Of a DNA stretch of 64,000 nt, positions 36,001 through 42,847 are shown piece by piece. The position numbers and the translations under genes were made by a program. Within the stretch, counting starts at the first letter, position 1. Each line of letters begins with the position of its first letter. Under the pieces are notes generated by a model. That model saw nothing but the letters and a program-made list of their open reading frames with translations, was not told where the DNA came from and searched no databases. The DNA comes from Nocardia africana NBRC 100379 (GTDB lineage: Bacteria > Actinomycetota > Actinomycetes > Mycobacteriales > Mycobacteriaceae), in assembly GCF_001612635.1 (NCBI RefSeq), contig NZ_BDAV01000012.1:124001-188000 (forward strand), read 5' to 3'.

Positions 36001-36391
36001 CCGCCAGCTGATCGAGGGTGAAGGCGCCGATGTAGACGCCGAGCCCCGAGCCGGCGCTGCGACCCGCGACACCCGCGTCGTCGAGCGCCTCCCACACCAC
36101 TTCCAGGACGAGTCGCTGCTGCGGGTCCATGGCGGCGGCCTCACGTGGGGAGATGCCGAAGAAGTCGGGATCGAACTCCCACGGATCGCCGGTCATGAAG
36201 GCGGCGCGCTTGGTGTACATGCGGCCGGGGGTGCGGCGGTCGGCGTCGTAGTAGCGCCGCCAATCCCAGCGGTCGGCCGGGATCTCGGTGACCCCGTCCC
36301 GTTTGTTGATCACGAAGTCCCAGAAGGACTCCGGCGAATCGATACCGCCGGCGTACCGGCATCCGATTCCGACGATGGCAATGTCAGACAC
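30065..36391 (-). CDS. Type I polyketide synthase, single reducing module KS-AT-DH-ER-KR-ACP
   Basis: 2108 residues. KS about 1-425 (C175 in DTACSSS, H310 in VEAHGTGT, H350 in LGHTEA); AT about 525-830 (S617 in GHSVGE; YHSH motif at 718-721, not clearly malonyl or methylmalonyl); DH about 885-1150 (H918 in HxxxGxxxxP, D1076 in DAALQ); a pseudo-KR/linker about 1180-1390; ER about 1410-1730 (NADPH loop GAAGGVG); KR about 1750-1950 (GGFGAFG, S1889, Y1902, N1906); ACP about 2015-2090 (S2062 in GLDSL). All domains appear active, so each cycle would give a saturated extension, probably iteratively. There is no loading domain and no thioesterase or reductase for release. ATG 36391 begins directly at the KS. 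Confidence 0.93.
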   Translation of the reverse strand: MSDIAIVGIGCRYAGGIDSPESFWDFVINKRDGVTEIPADRWDWRRYYDADRRTPGRMYTKRAAFMTGDPWEFDPDFFGISPREAAAMDPQQRLVLEVVWEALDDAGVAGRSAGSGLGVYIGAFTLDQLAVSVGGPALPHVDMHTAAGASYTMLSNRIAYALNLTGPAVTVDTACSSSLVALHLACQAIESGDCEYALAGGVTVMAQPEPFVSMCKGGFLAADGRSKPFDAAADGYGRGEGAGIVVLKKLADAERDGDRIYAVVKATGSNQDGRTTAITVPNADSQEALAKTVIERSGIPAHEVTYVEAHGTGTPVGDPLELRAIGRAYGAATGRPGPVGVGSVKATLGHTEAASGIASVIKSALAITHRTIAPQGWLDTPNPDIPFEELGIRLQTEAEPVGPEVERMTVAVNGFGYGGTNAHAILQEYRSGAEIDREPVHFGVLPLSARNETAVRQLARGVAELIAEGADPGRLAEAAWRRRHHHNHRAAITFGDDTELVRGLVDLASGEGRIGRTVAKRTAEPVYVFTGMGPQWWGMARELLTAAGPFADEARRIDAVFTEIAGWSVVEELLRPEEESRVTSTAIAQPANFLVQVALYAALREYGIEPAVVVGHSVGEVSAAYVTGMLSLHDALLVSYHRARLQATTAGTGGMLAIGLPAEAAREVIAADSSVDIAAINSPSAVTLAGAVDRLDEIAEKLTADGIFARRLQVEVPYHSHLMDPILDELRAVLAGLTVAEPRMPLYSTVTGEQVTAADWNADYWCANVRQPVRFADAITALVRAGNRVFVEVGPHPVLGANIREILIGAGETGTTVATLHRKQQDADSLRQTLSGLYAAGVLDIDALFAGVPDPTPHIDLPRYPWQRTRLRNELPEFRLLRHGTPGAHPMLGDQDPDDANAWRVELSLAALPWLADHVVGGTRILPGAGYLDAALSAAAVRTESDQVAVEGVRFVAPLVVEEGEAPIVELHVEDSTGRFTIRARGAAGTIWTVHAMGRLVEGSYAPITADVPDVEQMLAVQPADFYAGLAARGLEYGPAFQRATSIRISPDTVVAQLDGTIGQGERYLAHPAIVDAALQSVAALLAGRGGAQEGAMVPVGVRSVRRLAPLPAEVTAVARFTEGDRPLADIDLLDAEHSVVMQIRGMEFGSLTPGRGPLQRMTDMFYEERWELRDPVDTTALPGNDGLYTLVLGYGENIDSRLERVRDAVAGGAGSAVLRLDPSDAELEPALAQRLRDIFGTEGVQRLHVCVVPGHSPDGDVAALWTLRRIAVTLDGYLEERVTEHEIEIPLTGDGSIYATVVSAHAYAHPADVTAPDPSQAAIAGARRVLLNEQSRLRWRLVDVDADTTVADLSAELAIPGGFQYDLVDEAVLRNGLRWTTVVTRTLQERLDALDTAEPLTDPEANFELELPRSRTFARLGWRRCNRREPGPGEVEVRMRAVGLNFKDALKVIGVLGERELSETFFGLVPGMEGGGEVVRVGPGVTDYAVGDAVSLTSKGMVARYHTTSTDSLTHVHPDTDAGRCSSVTAFTTAEYSLLELARIRAGETVLVHGAAGGVGSAAVQIAKLHGATVIGTASSEERRAYVLAEGADHAVGSRSLNFVDEVLALTGGRGVDVIISSAPGEILRQNFAVIAEFGRIVEIGKADIYTGGMLDLSAFDKNVSYFSFDLDRMLRLRHTEVMELGRKVNASFDNGTYRPLPFQKYGTAEVAQAFEEVARSTRIGRVALDLTEEQPLVRPQLPDIEIDPAAQYLITGGFGAFGLATGRWLVGHGARRLTLLGRGGATTEAAVAQLAAWEAQGIEVTVERVDITDADAVAAVVARAHRPEHPLRGVFHTAGAIDDKRITVMDAESLAKVFRAKADGARALVAGIRAAGARLDQFALWSSGSAMFGGVGQYAYTAANIALQAIGDTVVRAGGKALVVGWGHMSGGGMADDEHIARYLRNTGFDSITMDEGTEYLEQALRLGVTQVSIIPVDWAKVNATAPFFAQTGRTKELIAAAAQDDSAAARLRVQLAELDEGKRNEVVAFMLAEQLAQVMGVSADSIDLTVPVPELGLDSLMAVEFGALVTKSLGVELMSMKMGRSFSLEQAGARVAEAIVQGATG

Positions 36392-36426
36392 AGCGACTCC
36401 TCGGCCGACTCGGCAATTCCCGCTGA

Positions 36427-37047
36427 TCAGAGCGGGCGCGGTCGGCGGATCATGATGTTCATTTCCGGGCCGGTCCGGCCCAGCCGGACGGAGCCGGTGC
36501 GTTCGTTACCCAGGGCCTCGTAGTACCCGACGTTCTCGTCCTTGCAGATTCCGCACAGGAGTACGCCCTGCCGGTCGGCCTTGTCGGTGAACGATGCGTA
36601 CAGCGCCCGGCCGACGCCGCTGCGCTGCAGTGCCGGATCGGTGCCGAGGTAGACGTGGAACAGATGGGGTTCGGCCGGGGCGGCCCGATCCATGGTGCGA
36701 TCGACCTCGGTTCCCCGTCCCACGGCGGTGCCCATTCCCGCGAGAAACAGCGGGCCCGCGAGGAATTCGCGCAGCCCACCCGGCCGATAACCGGCGGGGT
36801 ACCAGAGCAGGGCGCCGACGATGCGGCCGTCCAGCTCCGCGACCTCGGCGCCGCCGGCCGGCAGAAAGCGATGCGTGATCATCGTCCGCAACATCCGCGG
36901 CGCCCGACGGTGCCGGACGGCTTCGTCCGGAAAGACGTATTCCTCGATCGGATCGTCGTGGGCGAAGGCCGCGGCCAGCACCCGCACCATTCCGGTGATG
37001 TCGTCGTGCGTCGCGGTCCGCACGACCGGACTCTCCGGTTTGTTCAA
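36427..37047 (-). CDS. GNAT-family N-acetyltransferase
   Basis: 206 residues. The start PVVRTATHDDITGMVRVLAAAF, beta strands AEVAELDGRIVGALLWYP and the acetyl-CoA loop LQRSGVGRALY (Q/R-x-x-G-x-G/A) identify the fold; the end is NERTGSVRLGRTGPEMNIMIRRP. It resembles actinobacterial GNATs linked to resistance or to acylation of amines. It ends 35 bases before the PKS start on the same strand and is the first gene of the run. It could acylate the amino group of the PKS/oxoamine product (inference). Start TTG 37047 with AGGGA upstream is tentative; downstream GTG/ATG codons are possible. Confidence 0.8.
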   Translation of the reverse strand: MNKPESPVVRTATHDDITGMVRVLAAAFAHDDPIEEYVFPDEAVRHRRAPRMLRTMITHRFLPAGGAEVAELDGRIVGALLWYPAGYRPGGLREFLAGPLFLAGMGTAVGRGTEVDRTMDRAAPAEPHLFHVYLGTDPALQRSGVGRALYASFTDKADRQGVLLCGICKDENVGYYEALGNERTGSVRLGRTGPEMNIMIRRPRPL

Positions 37048-37529
37048 AGCTGTTGTCCCTCACATGATCTGCGCACAGCCCGACAGCGTCGGCGGGACGT
37101 CCGGCAAGCAACTGGACGCTAGATTACCCCAGACCGCCGCGCTTCTTACCAGTCGGTAATGTGCAGTAGAACACGCCGGCAGGACACGACGCTAGGATTT
37201 TTCACAGTCCCCGACACGGGCAATCGCCGGGCAGACGATGCGAATCGTTCACTTCCACAAGGACATACCCGCCGGAGTCGGCTCGCGGCCCGGGCCGACC
37301 TCGATCGCCCCCACGAAAACTCGCTTACGCAGCGACATTCAGGCAAACAGCAGAGGCGCCCGTCCACACCGCCGGTTACCGCACGCGGCTTACCAGTGGC
37401 GGTAAATCGGCGCGCCCGATTCCGCCGCATTACCGGACAATTGGGATGACGACGGCTTCGTCGTCGTCCTCGCTACGAGTCTGGACCTCGACCGCGATCG
37501 CCGCGTGGAGGTCGAAAGGAACCGGAAAC
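37048..37529. promoter_or_regulatory. Intergenic region upstream of the PKS operon, with two related inverted repeats
   Basis: About 480 bases with no convincing gene. Two similar inverted repeats occur: TTACC-AGTC-GGTAA at 37146-37159, about 100 bases before the GNAT start, and TTACC-AGTGGC-GGTAA at 37390-37405. They share the half-site TTACC(AGT) and could bind the same repressor controlling the PKS run and/or the divergent secreted-protein gene. Reading frames across the region are low-complexity Arg/Pro strings. Confidence 0.4.
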
Positions 37530-37937
37530 TTGAAGACACGGATTCTGGCCGCCGGCATCGTTTCGGGCGCCTTGTGCGCCGCGGTCGCCGCCATCGCTCC
37601 CGCGGCATCCGCTCAGCCGTTTCCCGCGGGGGTCTCGTGCACGGAGACGACCTGCACCAACGACACGGACGAGACCTACCTGATCGAGGCGTGGCAGCAC
37701 TGCCGGGTCGTCGGCGGGACCGCGGAGACCGAGACCCCGTTCAATATGGTCGTCCGAGCGCACCAAAGCCTGCGGGTCGAGGGTGTGGCATGCCCGCCGC
37801 TGGTGATCGAGCGGCCCGATTCCATCGGCGGTACCGACACCACGGTGCTGCGGACCGAGCCGACTCGAATCAGCTATTTCAAGGCCGTCCGCCACGATCC
37901 GGACGCCCCGAAGGTGCGCACCGGTTCGGGCGGGTAG
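37530..37937 (+). CDS. Small secreted protein with four cysteines
   Basis: 135 residues. The start is TTG 37530 (AAGGA 10 bases upstream). The signal peptide LKTRILAAGIVSGALCAAVAAIAPAASA ends near residue 28. The mature part of about 107 residues has C-x5-C (CTETTC), a third Cys in WQHC and a fourth in ACPP, enough for two disulfides, and otherwise beta-strand character (SLRVEGVACPPLVIE). No family recognised. Divergent from the PKS run; a terminator that also serves tRNA-Ser follows. Confidence 0.65.
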   Translation: MKTRILAAGIVSGALCAAVAAIAPAASAQPFPAGVSCTETTCTNDTDETYLIEAWQHCRVVGGTAETETPFNMVVRAHQSLRVEGVACPPLVIERPDSIGGTDTTVLRTEPTRISYFKAVRHDPDAPKVRTGSGG

Positions 37938-37953
37938 CGACACGCGCGGACGA

Positions 37954-37986
37954 AAAAGCCCCCACCCGGACATCCGGGCGGGGGCT
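37954..37986 (-). terminator. Terminator of tRNA-Ser(CGA)
   Basis: Stem 37957-37969 with 37974-37986 (one A/C mismatch), loop ACAT. Read on the - strand it is followed by TTTTTCG, directly after the tRNA 3' end. It may also end the + strand secreted-protein gene. Confidence 0.85.
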
Positions 37987-37990
37987 ATGG

Positions 37991-38078
37991 CGGTGGCGGA
38001 GGGATTTGAACCCTCGGTGGGGGGTTACCCCACACACGCTTTCGAGGCGTGCTCCTTAGGCCGCTCGGACACGCCACC
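37991..38078 (-). tRNA. tRNA-Ser(CGA)
   Basis: On the - strand the acceptor GGTGGCG pairs with CGCCACC, the anticodon loop CTCGAAA gives CGA (reads UCG), there is a long variable arm, and the T-arm GAGGGTTCAAATCCCTC is perfect. CCA is not encoded. Confidence 0.96.
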
Positions 38079-38124
38079 GCAGGTGACTTTACCGGACGGG
38101 CGGAGGGAAACCGAAATCGGGTGG

Positions 38125-38595
38125 TCAGGGCCGCTGAGTACGGAAGAAGGCGTCCAGCACGGCCGCACATTCGGCCTCGAGCACGCCGCCTCGCACTTCG
38201 GGGCGATGGTTGAGGCGGCGGTCGCGCACCACGTCCCAGAGCGAGCCGACCGCGCCGGTCTTGGGCTCCCAGGCGCCGAAGACCAGGCGCCGGACCCGCG
38301 CCAGCACCAGAGCTCCGGCACACATCGTGCACGGTTCCAATGTCACGGCCAGGGTCGCGCCCTCGAGTCGCCAGCCGTCGCCGTACACCTGTGCGGCGCG
38401 GCGCAGCGCCAGGATCTCGGCGTGCGCGGTCGGGTCACCGAGCGCCTCGCGGGCGTTGCCCGCCCGGGCCAGCTCGCGGCCGTCGGGGCCGAAGACCACC
38501 GCACCGACCGGGACGTCGCGCGGGTCGGTCCGCGCCGCGGCGGCGAGGGCGGCCCGGACGAGGTCCTCGTCCGAGCGCGGTGACGCCGGGCTCAA
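38125..38595 (-). CDS. tadA: tRNA-adenosine(34) deaminase
   Basis: 156 residues. Zinc-dependent cytidine-deaminase fold that converts A34 of tRNA-Arg(ACG) to inosine. The HAE motif (DPTAHAEILALR) carries the zinc His and catalytic Glu; PCTMC supplies the two zinc Cys; GAVVFGPDGRELARAGN and GAWEPKTGAVGSLWD match TadA. The start is TTG 38595, overlapping the upstream stop as TTGA. It forms a coupled pair with the preceding gene, as in mycobacteria. Confidence 0.92.
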   Translation of the reverse strand: MSPASPRSDEDLVRAALAAAARTDPRDVPVGAVVFGPDGRELARAGNAREALGDPTAHAEILALRRAAQVYGDGWRLEGATLAVTLEPCTMCAGALVLARVRRLVFGAWEPKTGAVGSLWDVVRDRRLNHRPEVRGGVLEAECAAVLDAFFRTQRP

Positions 38596-39128
38596 CGGTG
38601 CAGCTTGTCCAGGACCGCGGAGAACTCGTCGGCGAAGCCCAGCCGCTGCGCGACCATGCCCAGCTGCTCGTCCGGATAGAGATCGGTCTCGGCGAGGATG
38701 ACGCTGAGCACCGGCTCGGGCAGGCCGAGGTCCGCCAGCACGCCCAGATCGCCTTCTTCCCACGGGTCGATCTCGTCCAGTTCGTCCGGATCGATATCGG
38801 GGACTTCGACATTCAGCGCGTCGAGCACCTCGACGGCGATGTCGTAATCGATCGCGGCGGTGGCGTCGGAGATCAGTAACCGGCTACCGGTCGGCCCCGG
38901 ACGCAGGACGATGAAGAATTCGTCGTCGACGTCCAGCAGTCCGAATACCGCACCGGTGCTGCGCAGGGCGCGCAGTTCGTCCTCGGCCGCGGACAGACTG
39001 GACAGTGCCGCGGCACTGAGCGGGCTGCAGCGCCACGTGCTGTCTTCGCGGACGACCGCCACGGCGAACCCTTCCACATCGTCGTAATCGTCCGACGCGG
39101 CCCTGTTCGTGCTCGAGCGCTGTGCCAT
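38592..39128 (-). CDS. tRNA adenosine deaminase-associated protein
   Basis: 178 residues. VEGFAVAVVREDSTWRCSPL, LRSTGAVFGLLDVDDEFFIVLRP, LLISDATAAIDYDIA and a long acidic stretch (DIDPDELDEIDPWEEGDLGVLADLGL) match the actinobacterial family always found before tadA (TIGR03941 type). It probably assists or scaffolds the deaminase; no catalytic site is visible. ATG 39128. It is divergent from tyrA with 58 bases between starts. Confidence 0.88.
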   Translation of the reverse strand: MAQRSSTNRAASDDYDDVEGFAVAVVREDSTWRCSPLSAAALSSLSAAEDELRALRSTGAVFGLLDVDDEFFIVLRPGPTGSRLLISDATAAIDYDIAVEVLDALNVEVPDIDPDELDEIDPWEEGDLGVLADLGLPEPVLSVILAETDLYPDEQLGMVAQRLGFADEFSAVLDKLHR

Positions 39129-39186
39129 GGCCGCAACGGTAGTCGGCTTCGGCGGAAATGTTGAAGTCGTATGCGAATCTGATCCG

Positions 39187-40137
39187 ATGACGGGCGATCG
39201 GAATTCCTCGGTGTGCGTGCTGGGTACGGGTTTGATCGGTGGTTCGCTGCTGCGGGCGGCGACCGCGGCCGGCTACCGGGCCTGGGGGTACAACCGGTCG
39301 GCCCCGGGTGCGCAGGCCGCCCGGGCCGACGGATTCGACGTCGAATCCGATATCGCGGCGGTGCTGTCCCGGGCCGCCGCCGACGACGCGCTGATCGTGC
39401 TGGCGGTACCGATGCCGGCCATCGATACCGTTCTCGCGGATGTGAAGACGTTCGCGCCCGACTGTCCGCTGACCGATGTGGTGAGCGTGAAGGAACCGGT
39501 GCGCGTCGAAGTGCACCGGCAGGAACTGGGCGCGCACTACGTCGGCGGGCATCCGATGGCGGGGACCGCCGAATCCGGCTGGGCCGCATCGTCTCCCGAC
39601 CTGTTCCGCGACGCGGCCTGGGCGGTCGGCGTGGATCCGGGCACTCGCGCCGAGCCGTGGAACCGGGTCGCGCGGCTGGCGCTGGACTGCGGTGCGATCG
39701 TGGTGCCGGTCCTGGCGGACGAACACGACCGTGCGGTGGCGCGCATCTCCCATCTGCCGCACGTGCTGGCCGAGGCGCTGGCGGTGGCGGGCGCCGCGGG
39801 TGGCGATCTGGCACTGGGCCTGGCCGCCGGATCGTTCCGCGACGGTACCCGGGTCGCGGCGACCGCACCCGATCTGGTGCGCGCGATCTGCGAACCGAAC
39901 GCGGCCGCACTGACCGAGGCGATCGACGACGCGCTGCGCCTGCTCGAGGCCGCGCGCGACAGCCTGCGTGACGAGGGCACCCTCGGCGAACTGATCGACG
40001 CGGGCTACAGCGAACGCGATCGCTACGACACCCTGCGCCGCTGGGACATCACCGATATCCGCCCGGGCGATCAGGATTGGCTGGAACGGCTGCGCGACGC
40101 GGGACGGCAGGGCGGGGTGATCCGCTCGCTGGACTGA
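39187..40137 (+). CDS. tyrA: Prephenate dehydrogenase
   Basis: 316 residues. NAD(P)-dependent oxidative decarboxylation of prephenate to 4-hydroxyphenylpyruvate for tyrosine synthesis. Rossmann GTGLIGGSLL (residues 13-22), VLAVPMPAI, DVVSVKEPV, HYVGGHPMAGTAESGW and ISHLPHVLAEAL are the family signatures. No ACT domain or chorismate mutase is fused. Start ATG 39187; Shine-Dalgarno weak. The neighbourhood (tadA pair, divergent) matches Rv3752c-Rv3754 of M. tuberculosis as I recall it. Confidence 0.9.
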   Translation: MTGDRNSSVCVLGTGLIGGSLLRAATAAGYRAWGYNRSAPGAQAARADGFDVESDIAAVLSRAAADDALIVLAVPMPAIDTVLADVKTFAPDCPLTDVVSVKEPVRVEVHRQELGAHYVGGHPMAGTAESGWAASSPDLFRDAAWAVGVDPGTRAEPWNRVARLALDCGAIVVPVLADEHDRAVARISHLPHVLAEALAVAGAAGGDLALGLAAGSFRDGTRVAATAPDLVRAICEPNAAALTEAIDDALRLLEAARDSLRDEGTLGELIDAGYSERDRYDTLRRWDITDIRPGDQDWLERLRDAGRQGGVIRSLD

Positions 40138-40161
40138 GCGATCCGGGCCGAACGCACGGCG

Positions 40162-40782
40162 TCAGACCCGCTCGGCCAGGCCCGGATAGTCGAGGACGAA
40201 TCCGTCGTCGTCGACGGTGACGGTCGCACTCGACACCGGCGAGAGCACATGGATCCCGTCGGCGCCGCTGCTGTAGGTGAGAATCGCCTCCTGCACGAGC
40301 AGATCCGGAACCCGCACGTAGACCACCGGAACCTGCACGTCCTCGGTGGCGTGCGCCAGCCCGAAGCGGCGGATCGGCAGGGTGTTGAAGAACGGGCTCA
40401 GCACCACGTCCACGTCCAGCGCGCCGCCGAACATGGACCGCACGTGGGTGCCGCCGGCATCGACGAGCCAGTAGTTCTCCTCGTCCCGGGCGATCGAGGC
40501 ATGACGTTCGCCCGAGGCGACCGTGCTGCGCAGCGACAGCCGCTTGGTGCGTCCCACTTCGTCGGTGACGAGGTCGTAGGACGCGCTGAACGCGGGATGT
40601 TCGCCGCAGCCGCCGGCGATGATGCGCCCGGACGCGCGGATCCGGTTACCCGTGAGGACCACGCGAACCGATTCCATCCGGGACCCGTCGTGCGCGCGCC
40701 AGGTGAGCACCGCCGGCCAGCGGGGCGCCGCGGCCACGCTCGCCTGGGCGGTCTCGGAATTGCCCTGGGCTGGCTTACTCAC
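40162..40782 (-). CDS. Putative glycolipid-binding protein (DUF1089 family)
   Basis: 206 residues. The family pattern is visible: LTWRAHDGSRMESVRVVL, SYDLVTDEVGRTKRLSLR, then VDVVLSPFFNTLPIRRFGL near residues 128-146, which corresponds to the F-S-P-x-x-N-T-L-P-I-R-R signature of PF06475, and VPVVYVRVPDLLVQEAILTYSS. It is a single beta-barrel-like domain in the cytoplasm (no signal peptide); the ligand is unproven. GTG 40782 is the start. An additional N-terminal stretch of about 20 residues is disordered. Confidence 0.78.
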   Translation of the reverse strand: MSKPAQGNSETAQASVAAAPRWPAVLTWRAHDGSRMESVRVVLTGNRIRASGRIIAGGCGEHPAFSASYDLVTDEVGRTKRLSLRSTVASGERHASIARDEENYWLVDAGGTHVRSMFGGALDVDVVLSPFFNTLPIRRFGLAHATEDVQVPVVYVRVPDLLVQEAILTYSSGADGIHVLSPVSSATVTVDDDGFVLDYPGLAERV

Positions 40783-40846
40783 CCCTCTACCGTAGGTGAC
40801 AACCGGGCGTGCGGTGTGGTCGCGGCGCGCGAGTTGTTCACCTGCG

Positions 40847-42847
40847 CTACACCAGTGATTCGCGCCAGGCGGTGTGCAGAGCCGCGAAGCGTCCGGTCGA
40901 TGCGATCAGATCCGCGGGCGTCCCGTCCTCGACGATGCGGCCGGAATCCATCACCAGCACCCGGTCGGCTATCGCGACGGTCGACAGGCGATGCGCGATG
41001 ATCACCGCGGTGCGCCCCCGCAGCACGGTCTCGAGGGCGCGCTGTACCTGCCGCTCGCCCGGAATGTCCAGGCTCGAGGTGGCCTCGTCCAGCACGATCA
41101 CCGCGGGATCGGCCAGGAAGACGCGAGCGAAGGCGACGAGCTGGCGCTGACCGGCCGACAATCGCCCGCCGCGCTTGCGCACATCGGTGTCGAATCCGTC
41201 CGGCAGCGACATCACGAAGTCGTACAGCCCGACCGCGCGGGCCGCCGCGAACACCTCGGCATCGGTGGCCTCGGGCCTGCCGAGCCGGATGTTGTCGGCG
41301 ACCGAACCGGAGAACAGGTACGACTCCTGCGTCACCATCGCGACCGCACGGCGCAGATCCGCGTCGGCGATCGTGCGCAGATCGATGCCGTCCAGCGACA
41401 CCGTGCCCGACGTGGGGTCGTAGAACCGCGCGATCAGCTTGGCCAGGGTCGACTTTCCGGCGCCGGTGGCACCGACCAGCGCGACGACCTGCCCGGCCGC
41501 GACGGTGAGCGAGAAACGGGGCAGCACCGACCGCACCGGCCGATTCTCGGTGCCGGATACGTCGTCCCGGCTCGGGTAGCCGAATTCGACATCGCTCAGG
41601 CGCAGTTCACCTCGCGCACGATCGAGCGGATGGGGGGCATCGGGTTCGGCCACGCTCGGCCGCTCCTCCAGCACGCCCGATATCCGCTCCAGCGCGGCGG
41701 CCGCGGACTGATAGGAGTTGAACACCTGGGCCAGTTCGTCCAAGGGGCCGTAGAACTGCCTCAGGTACAGCAGGAATGCCGCGAGCACACCGATTTCGGT
41801 GTGGCCGTGGATGACTCGCCACGCACCGACGACCAGGATGACGACATTCGTCACATTGCTGATCAACCGAACCAGGCCGATGTAGGCCGCCATCCCGTGC
41901 AGCGCACTGATATTGGCCGCGCGGTACTCGGCATCGGAATCGACCAGGATGGCCTCGTTGCGCTCCTCACGCCGAAAGGCCTGTACCGCACGGATTCCGC
42001 CCATGGTCTCGACGAAGTGCACGACCACCTTCGCGATCGCGCCGCGGGTGCGGCGGTAGCCGGCGCGCTGGCGCCGCTGCGCCCAGCGGGTCACGAACAC
42101 CAGCGGAACGAAACCGAGCAGCACCACCGCGGCGAGCGGAATATCCAGCCACAGCAGGATTCCCGCGATCGTCACCACCGACAGCACGGCGCTCAGGGCG
42201 TCGTTGAGCGCGCGCTCGAGCAGATCCTCGAGCGATTCCAGATCACTGGTGAGCCGCGCGACGATCTTGCCGGAGGTGTAGTTCTCGTGGAAATCGATCG
42301 AGAGCCGCTGCACGTGCGTGAAGACCCGCAACCGCAGATCGAACAGCACCTGCTGGCTCAACCTGCCGGAGATGCGCAGGAAGAGGAAGGTCGTCACGCC
42401 CCCGAGCGCGGTGCAGGCGAGGATGCCACCCACGGCCAGCGTCAGCGGTAACCAGTCGCCGTCGAGCGCGCGGCCCACACCGGTGTCGACCCCGTGGGCG
42501 ACGAACAGCGGCGTCGCCACCAGAGCGGCGTTGTCGATCACGATCAACACCAGCGCTGCGGCGGCCCACCTGCGGTAGGGGCGGATCAGCGACCACAGCA
42601 GGCGGCGCGACCGTGCCGCCAGGGCGAGGTTGACCGCATCGGTCTGCTCCCCCTCCTCGGCGGCCACGCCCCGCCAGTCGGCCTCGGAATCGGCGCCGGC
42701 AGCTGAATCGGCGTCGGCGGAATCGGCGTCGACGCGCAGGGCCCCCGTGGCCTCGTCGTGGGCCGCGGCTTCCGGGCGGCCGGTGTTCGTGCCCGCCCGG
42801 TCAGTGTTCGTGCGCGAAGCTGCGTCCTCGCTCGGGTTCTCCGGCAT
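40847..42847 (-). CDS. ABC exporter half-transporter, catalytic subunit
   Basis: 666 residues. An acidic disordered N-terminus (about 1-80, Asp/Ala/Ser-rich) precedes a six-helix domain (about 85-390) and an ATPase domain. Walker A GATGAGKS, Q-loop VTQESYLF, signature LSAGQRQL, Walker B VIVLDEA with catalytic Glu, and H-loop IAHRLST are intact. Start ATG 42847 is preceded by GGGAGGTGATC, a near-perfect anti-SD match, inside the end of the upstream gene (overlap 47 bases). It pairs with that gene as a heterodimeric exporter; substrate unknown. Confidence 0.88.
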   Translation of the reverse strand: MPENPSEDAASRTNTDRAGTNTGRPEAAAHDEATGALRVDADSADADSAAGADSEADWRGVAAEEGEQTDAVNLALAARSRRLLWSLIRPYRRWAAAALVLIVIDNAALVATPLFVAHGVDTGVGRALDGDWLPLTLAVGGILACTALGGVTTFLFLRISGRLSQQVLFDLRLRVFTHVQRLSIDFHENYTSGKIVARLTSDLESLEDLLERALNDALSAVLSVVTIAGILLWLDIPLAAVVLLGFVPLVFVTRWAQRRQRAGYRRTRGAIAKVVVHFVETMGGIRAVQAFRREERNEAILVDSDAEYRAANISALHGMAAYIGLVRLISNVTNVVILVVGAWRVIHGHTEIGVLAAFLLYLRQFYGPLDELAQVFNSYQSAAAALERISGVLEERPSVAEPDAPHPLDRARGELRLSDVEFGYPSRDDVSGTENRPVRSVLPRFSLTVAAGQVVALVGATGAGKSTLAKLIARFYDPTSGTVSLDGIDLRTIADADLRRAVAMVTQESYLFSGSVADNIRLGRPEATDAEVFAAARAVGLYDFVMSLPDGFDTDVRKRGGRLSAGQRQLVAFARVFLADPAVIVLDEATSSLDIPGERQVQRALETVLRGRTAVIIAHRLSTVAIADRVLVMDSGRIVEDGTPADLIASTGRFAALHTAWRESLV

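Noticed and set aside
37159..37449. 96-codon + strand frame upstream of the secreted-protein gene
   Set aside because: Arg/Pro-rich string overlapping the promoter region; no domain, no start signal.
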